From: Ferruginibacter sp.
GTDB lineage: Bacteria; Bacteroidota; Bacteroidia; Chitinophagales; Chitinophagaceae
NCBI GenBank assembly: GCA_016786725.1
Contig: JAEUVU010000003.1
Location: 186,001 to 250,000 of the forward strand
DNA length: 64,000 nt
Reading direction: 5' to 3'
A model generated the notes under the pieces. The model did no database searches. It worked only from the letters and a program-made list of their open reading frames with translations, and had not been told where the DNA came from. The position numbers and the translations under genes were made by a program. Below, piece after piece: positions 61,406 through 64,000 of this stretch. Positions within the stretch are counted from its first letter, which is position 1; each line of letters starts with the position of its first letter.

Positions 61406-62090
61406 CCCTTAATATTTCCTGTAGTTGTTCATCAATATTCTTAATTACCGGTGGGAGGATAAATTTGAGATAATGGATCTTTTTGCTTTGCGCTATATCA
61501 AGGCATTCGTAATGTGTTTTTATTTTCAATTCTTCTTTAACCATTGCTTCGTTGTAAACATTGTCAGAATCTTCAACAATACCGAGCCCGTAAAGCGCAG
61601 CCACTTTTTTTGTAAAGCGATACAGGTCCGGCGAATCTGTTTTAAGATGAATAAACCCGCCCGGTTTTAAGATCTGCTGATACAGGCGCAAAAAACGTGG
61701 GTGTGTCAGTCTTTTTTTTGCTTTTGAAACCCTCAACTGCGGATCTGGAAAAGTGATCCATATTTCATCAACTTCGGCTGCTGCAAAATAATCAGCCAGT
61801 TTTTCTATCTGGGTTCGTAGAAAACCTGCATTGGTAATATTTTCTGTAAGGCATTTTTTTGCACCAATGAACATTCGGTTACCTTTTACATCCACACCAA
61901 TAAAATTCTGCTCTGGAAATAATTTAGCAAGCCCAACAGTATATTCTCCTCTTCCGCAGGCAAGTTCTAATATTACGGGGTTGTTATCTTTGAAAAATTC
62001 ATGCCACCTGCCCTGCATACCTGCCGGGTATTCCAGCACATTGGCAAAGGTTTTTATTGCAGCAAAGCGTATTAATTTTTTTTGAGCCAT
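61395..62090 (-). CDS. trmB: tRNA (guanine-N7-)-methyltransferase
   Basis: 231 residues from the ATG at 62090 (MAQKKLIRFAAIKTF); the longer upstream frame has no support. TrmB uses SAM to make m7G46 in tRNA. SAM-binding parts: LELACGRGEYTVGLAKLFPE (residues 43-62) and GVDVKGNRMFIGAKKCL, with the family motif ITFPDPQ. Its 3' end overlaps the DUF5522 gene by 11 nt. Confidence 0.93.
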   Translation of the reverse strand: MAQKKLIRFAAIKTFANVLEYPAGMQGRWHEFFKDNNPVILELACGRGEYTVGLAKLFPEQNFIGVDVKGNRMFIGAKKCLTENITNAGFLRTQIEKLADYFAAAEVDEIWITFPDPQLRVSKAKKRLTHPRFLRLYQQILKPGGFIHLKTDSPDLYRFTKKVAALYGLGIVEDSDNVYNEAMVKEELKIKTHYECLDIAQSKKIHYLKFILPPVIKNIDEQLQEILRDEE

Positions 62091-62193
62091 GGGGTGGCAA
62101 AGATAAATATTAAGGCACTGAAACTGTCGGTAAAATGTAACGAAAACAGGGTAAAAAGCAAACATTAAAGAGAAAAATCAGGCATAAATAAAG

Positions 62194-62201
62194 TAATTTT
62201 G
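62194..62201 (+). promoter_or_regulatory. -7 promoter box of the universal stress gene
   Basis: TAATTTTG, 27 nt before the ATG at 62229. Confidence 0.5.
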
Positions 62202-62228
62202 TATGCAATTAAACAAACGCTACATTTT

Positions 62229-63014
62229 ATGAATACAGTAATAGTTCCGGTTGATTTTTCAGAAACATCTTTAAACGCAGCCAGATATGCCGCACAGTTA
62301 CTTGCCGGGCATTATGGGGTAACCATGATCCTCTATCACAGCTACAGCAAACCAGGGGAGTTACAAAGTGTAACCCAGGACCTTGAAAAACTGAAAGCCG
62401 GGTTGATGAATGATCATATTGTAAAAATGGAAGTGCTGGCTCACGAAGAATCAGATTTTGTGGACGGACTTGAAAAAGCAGCACGCCACCGCAGGGCCGA
62501 CCTGGTGATTATGGGTATAACCGGAAAGTCTGCCATTGCCCAGGTAATTTTTGGAAGCAATACTTTAAAAATGGCCGAAAGAAATGTTTGCCCCGTTCTG
62601 ATTGTGCCGCCAAGCGCCACTTACAGCCCTATTAAAAATGTAATGCTTACATCCGACTTTAAAAATACCCTGAACACAACGCCATCTGTGCCTATCAAAG
62701 ATTTTCTGGATGTATTTAAACCACAATTGCATGTGGTGAATGTTGACAACGAGCATTATATTTCATTAACTGAAAATTACGAAGCAGAAAAGCAGCAATT
62801 AAAGCAAATGTTTGCCGAGTATAACCCTGAGTTTTATTTTATGCGGTTGTTTGATGTGGACGAAGCAATCAACTTATTTGCCGAAAGCAGGAACATTGAC
62901 CTGATCATCGCTATACAGAAGAACCGCTCGTTTATTGGTAAACTGTTAAACGGCAGCAGAACAAAAACATTGACCTATCATAGCAAAATGCCTATCATGA
63001 TTATGCATGAGTAA
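62229..63014 (+). CDS. Universal stress protein, two UspA domains
   Basis: 261 residues from the ATG at 62229 (MNTVIVPVDFSETS). First UspA domain to about 145 with the ATP loop MGITGKSAIAQVIFGSNTLK (residues 96-115), followed by VLIVPPSATYSPIKN. The second domain (145-261) is degenerate but ends in a similar loop (IQKNRSFIGKLLNGSRTKTL). Soluble. Often induced by stress or growth arrest. Promoter and terminator flank it tightly, so it is monocistronic. Confidence 0.9.
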   Translation: MNTVIVPVDFSETSLNAARYAAQLLAGHYGVTMILYHSYSKPGELQSVTQDLEKLKAGLMNDHIVKMEVLAHEESDFVDGLEKAARHRRADLVIMGITGKSAIAQVIFGSNTLKMAERNVCPVLIVPPSATYSPIKNVMLTSDFKNTLNTTPSVPIKDFLDVFKPQLHVVNVDNEHYISLTENYEAEKQQLKQMFAEYNPEFYFMRLFDVDEAINLFAESRNIDLIIAIQKNRSFIGKLLNGSRTKTLTYHSKMPIMIMHE

Positions 63015-63034
63015 AAGAATATAAATTGAAAAAG

Positions 63035-63061
63035 TCCCCGTTAAAAAACGGGGATTTTTTT
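63035..63061 (+). terminator. Bidirectional terminator between USP and NTPase genes
   Basis: Stem TCCCCGTT (63035-63042) / AACGGGGA (63047-63054), loop AAAA, then seven T. Read from the other side it has a run of T as well, so it can stop both converging genes. Confidence 0.9.
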
Positions 63062-63062
63062 G

Positions 63063-63551
63063 TCAGGGAATATCAGCAAGCCTATGAATAACCTGGCAAT
63101 CTTCAATCTTAAAAAAAGTGATTACTTCCTCACACAAACTTTCACGTACAGTAATTAATAAGTTGCCGGCTGTCTTTTCATTCTCAAAAAATTCTACTGC
63201 TTTTATAATTGATTCGTAAAACCCTTTACCTTCCAGTTCCAGCTTACCGGCTTCGTCAATAATAAGCAGGTCCGGGTTTTGCAGTAATGCTTTTGTAATG
63301 ATTGCATTCCCCTTTTCAAAAGCAGCGGTATAAAAATGATACCTGCCGACAGAAGTAAGCTGCTTTTTTGTGTCGCCTGCATCGGTACACTCAATATCAA
63401 AAATTTCTTTTGTTTGCAGATCGAGAATTTTTCTGCTGCCATCCACATCGGGCATTAAAACACCGGCAATATTTTTTTGCTTATTACACCAATGCAATAA
63501 TTCAGTTGTTTTACCGCTGTGTATAGGTCTTGAAAAAATATAAATGCTCAT
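63063..63551 (-). CDS. THEP1-like nucleoside triphosphatase (NTPase_1 family)
   Basis: 162 residues. P-loop-like RPIHSGKTTELL (residues 8-19), Walker B LLIIDEAGKLELEG (95-108) and a C-terminal LLITVRESLCEEVITFF block match NTPase_1 (THEP1-like) proteins, which hydrolyse nucleoside triphosphates, in some cases in nucleotide or cofactor salvage. The Walker A is slightly unusual (PIHSGKTT). It overlaps the upstream gene by 4 nt (ATGA), so translation is coupled. Confidence 0.75.
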   Translation of the reverse strand: MSIYIFSRPIHSGKTTELLHWCNKQKNIAGVLMPDVDGSRKILDLQTKEIFDIECTDAGDTKKQLTSVGRYHFYTAAFEKGNAIITKALLQNPDLLIIDEAGKLELEGKGFYESIIKAVEFFENEKTAGNLLITVRESLCEEVITFFKIEDCQVIHRLADIP

Positions 63552-64000
63552 AAATTATTTTCAGAAATAACCGGTTCTGAATAAATCAGTGTTGCATGGA
63601 TAAGAGCAGTAAAGAAAAAATACCAGCGCCTGAAACCACTGTACAGCCTGCTTTTTTGCCAGGCAAGTGTTGTTAAATTTCTCAATACCGGCAAAAAGGA
63701 TAATGTTTTTAAAACCTCATCGCTGTACCTGCTTTGTTTTTTATGCAGGAATTTTTGAATAGCCTTTGTAAACAACGGGCCAATAAGCATATACCAGATG
63801 AGTATGGCAGATAATGTCCAGCTGATAGTTTTTACAACAGCCAGCAAGCCTTGTTTTTTATCAGCAGCAAAAACAAAAAGCATAACCGATAAGGTGATCA
63901 ATGCCCCTATTAACAGCCATAATTTTTGATATCTTTTTTTAAAGGGTATTTTTTCAGTAGAAGTATGGTTGTTTATTCCACTTGCGGCTTGCAGGGTAAA
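63548..64000 (-). CDS. C-terminal part of a membrane protein, unknown (partial)
   Basis: The frame stays open to the end of the window; I read no stop in the last 100 nt of the minus strand, so the gene begins outside. The visible 150 residues have hydrophobic segments (LWLLIGALITLSVMLFVFAA and VKTISWTLSAILIWYMLIGP) and a basic C-terminus (KKQSRYSDEVLKTLSFLPVL). The stop overlaps the NTPase start by 4 nt. No family recognised. Confidence 0.55.
   Translation of the reverse strand, partial: FTLQAASGINNHTSTEKIPFKKRYQKLWLLIGALITLSVMLFVFAADKKQGLLAVVKTISWTLSAILIWYMLIGPLFTKAIQKFLHKKQSRYSDEVLKTLSFLPVLRNLTTLAWQKSRLYSGFRRWYFFFTALIHATLIYSEPVISENNL

Overview
The window reads as chromosomal DNA of a Bacteroidota bacterium, most likely the Chitinophagaceae or a close relative (family-level placement is inference). 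Evidence: many starts are preceded by the Bacteroidota -7 promoter box TAnnTTTG and lack a clear Shine-Dalgarno; lineage-typical families are present (IPExxxVDY, DUF5522, an alternative complex III operon followed by an aa3 oxidase, menaquinone made through the futalosine route by MqnC, SusC-like CarboxypepD_reg domain, ASPIC/UnbV protein); and intergenic gaps are littered with palindromic repeats of kinds common in this phylum. There are no rRNA or tRNA genes, no transposase, no prophage and no CRISPR array that I can see.

Layout. 1-3.1 kb: end of an unidentified gene, PCD dehydratase, IPExxxVDY protein, a RelE-type toxin/antitoxin pair and an M28 peptidase. 3.4-8.1 kb: FeoB, a cupin, a lipoprotein and a ParDE pair. 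8.2-12 kb: an array of eleven 21-22-nt repeats, then a PadR - tandem PspC - lipoprotein operon ending in a strong terminator. 12.2-18.6 kb: GcvT, SRPBCC protein, ComB-like phosphatase and a SWIM/SNF2 helicase. 18.6-19.3 kb: three very small minus-strand ORFs (44, 53 and 40 aa). 19.3-26 kb: a vanadium haloperoxidase/ASPIC-UnbV pair, DUF3817 protein and MqnC. 26-43 kb: retropepsin-like protease, two M16 peptidases, vWA protein, a fused E1 alpha/beta 2-oxoacid dehydrogenase, LemA with DUF2207, a serine beta-lactamase-like hydrolase, a penicillin-acylase family enzyme and a DUF6787-PurN fusion.

43.2-58.1 kb is the physiological core: actABCDEF (quinol:cytochrome c oxidoreductase, alternative complex III) followed by coxBA, ctaB, two subunit III genes and subunit IV, closed by a terminator, then a SCO copper chaperone and DUF420. 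Together these move electrons from menaquinol through haem c to oxygen. 60-64 kb holds RNA- and DNA-related genes (OB-fold protein, alkyltransferase-like protein, TrmB), a universal stress protein and a THEP1-like NTPase.

Most unusual observations: the 22-nt tandem array; the cluster of sub-60-codon ORFs; and palindromic repeat elements that lie in frame inside coding sequences (E1 fusion linker, DUF6787-PurN junction, N-terminus of the alkyltransferase-like protein, C-terminus of the DUF5522 protein), a pattern resembling the protein-embedded palindromic elements known from Rickettsia. I did not find a clear new defence or biosynthetic system.
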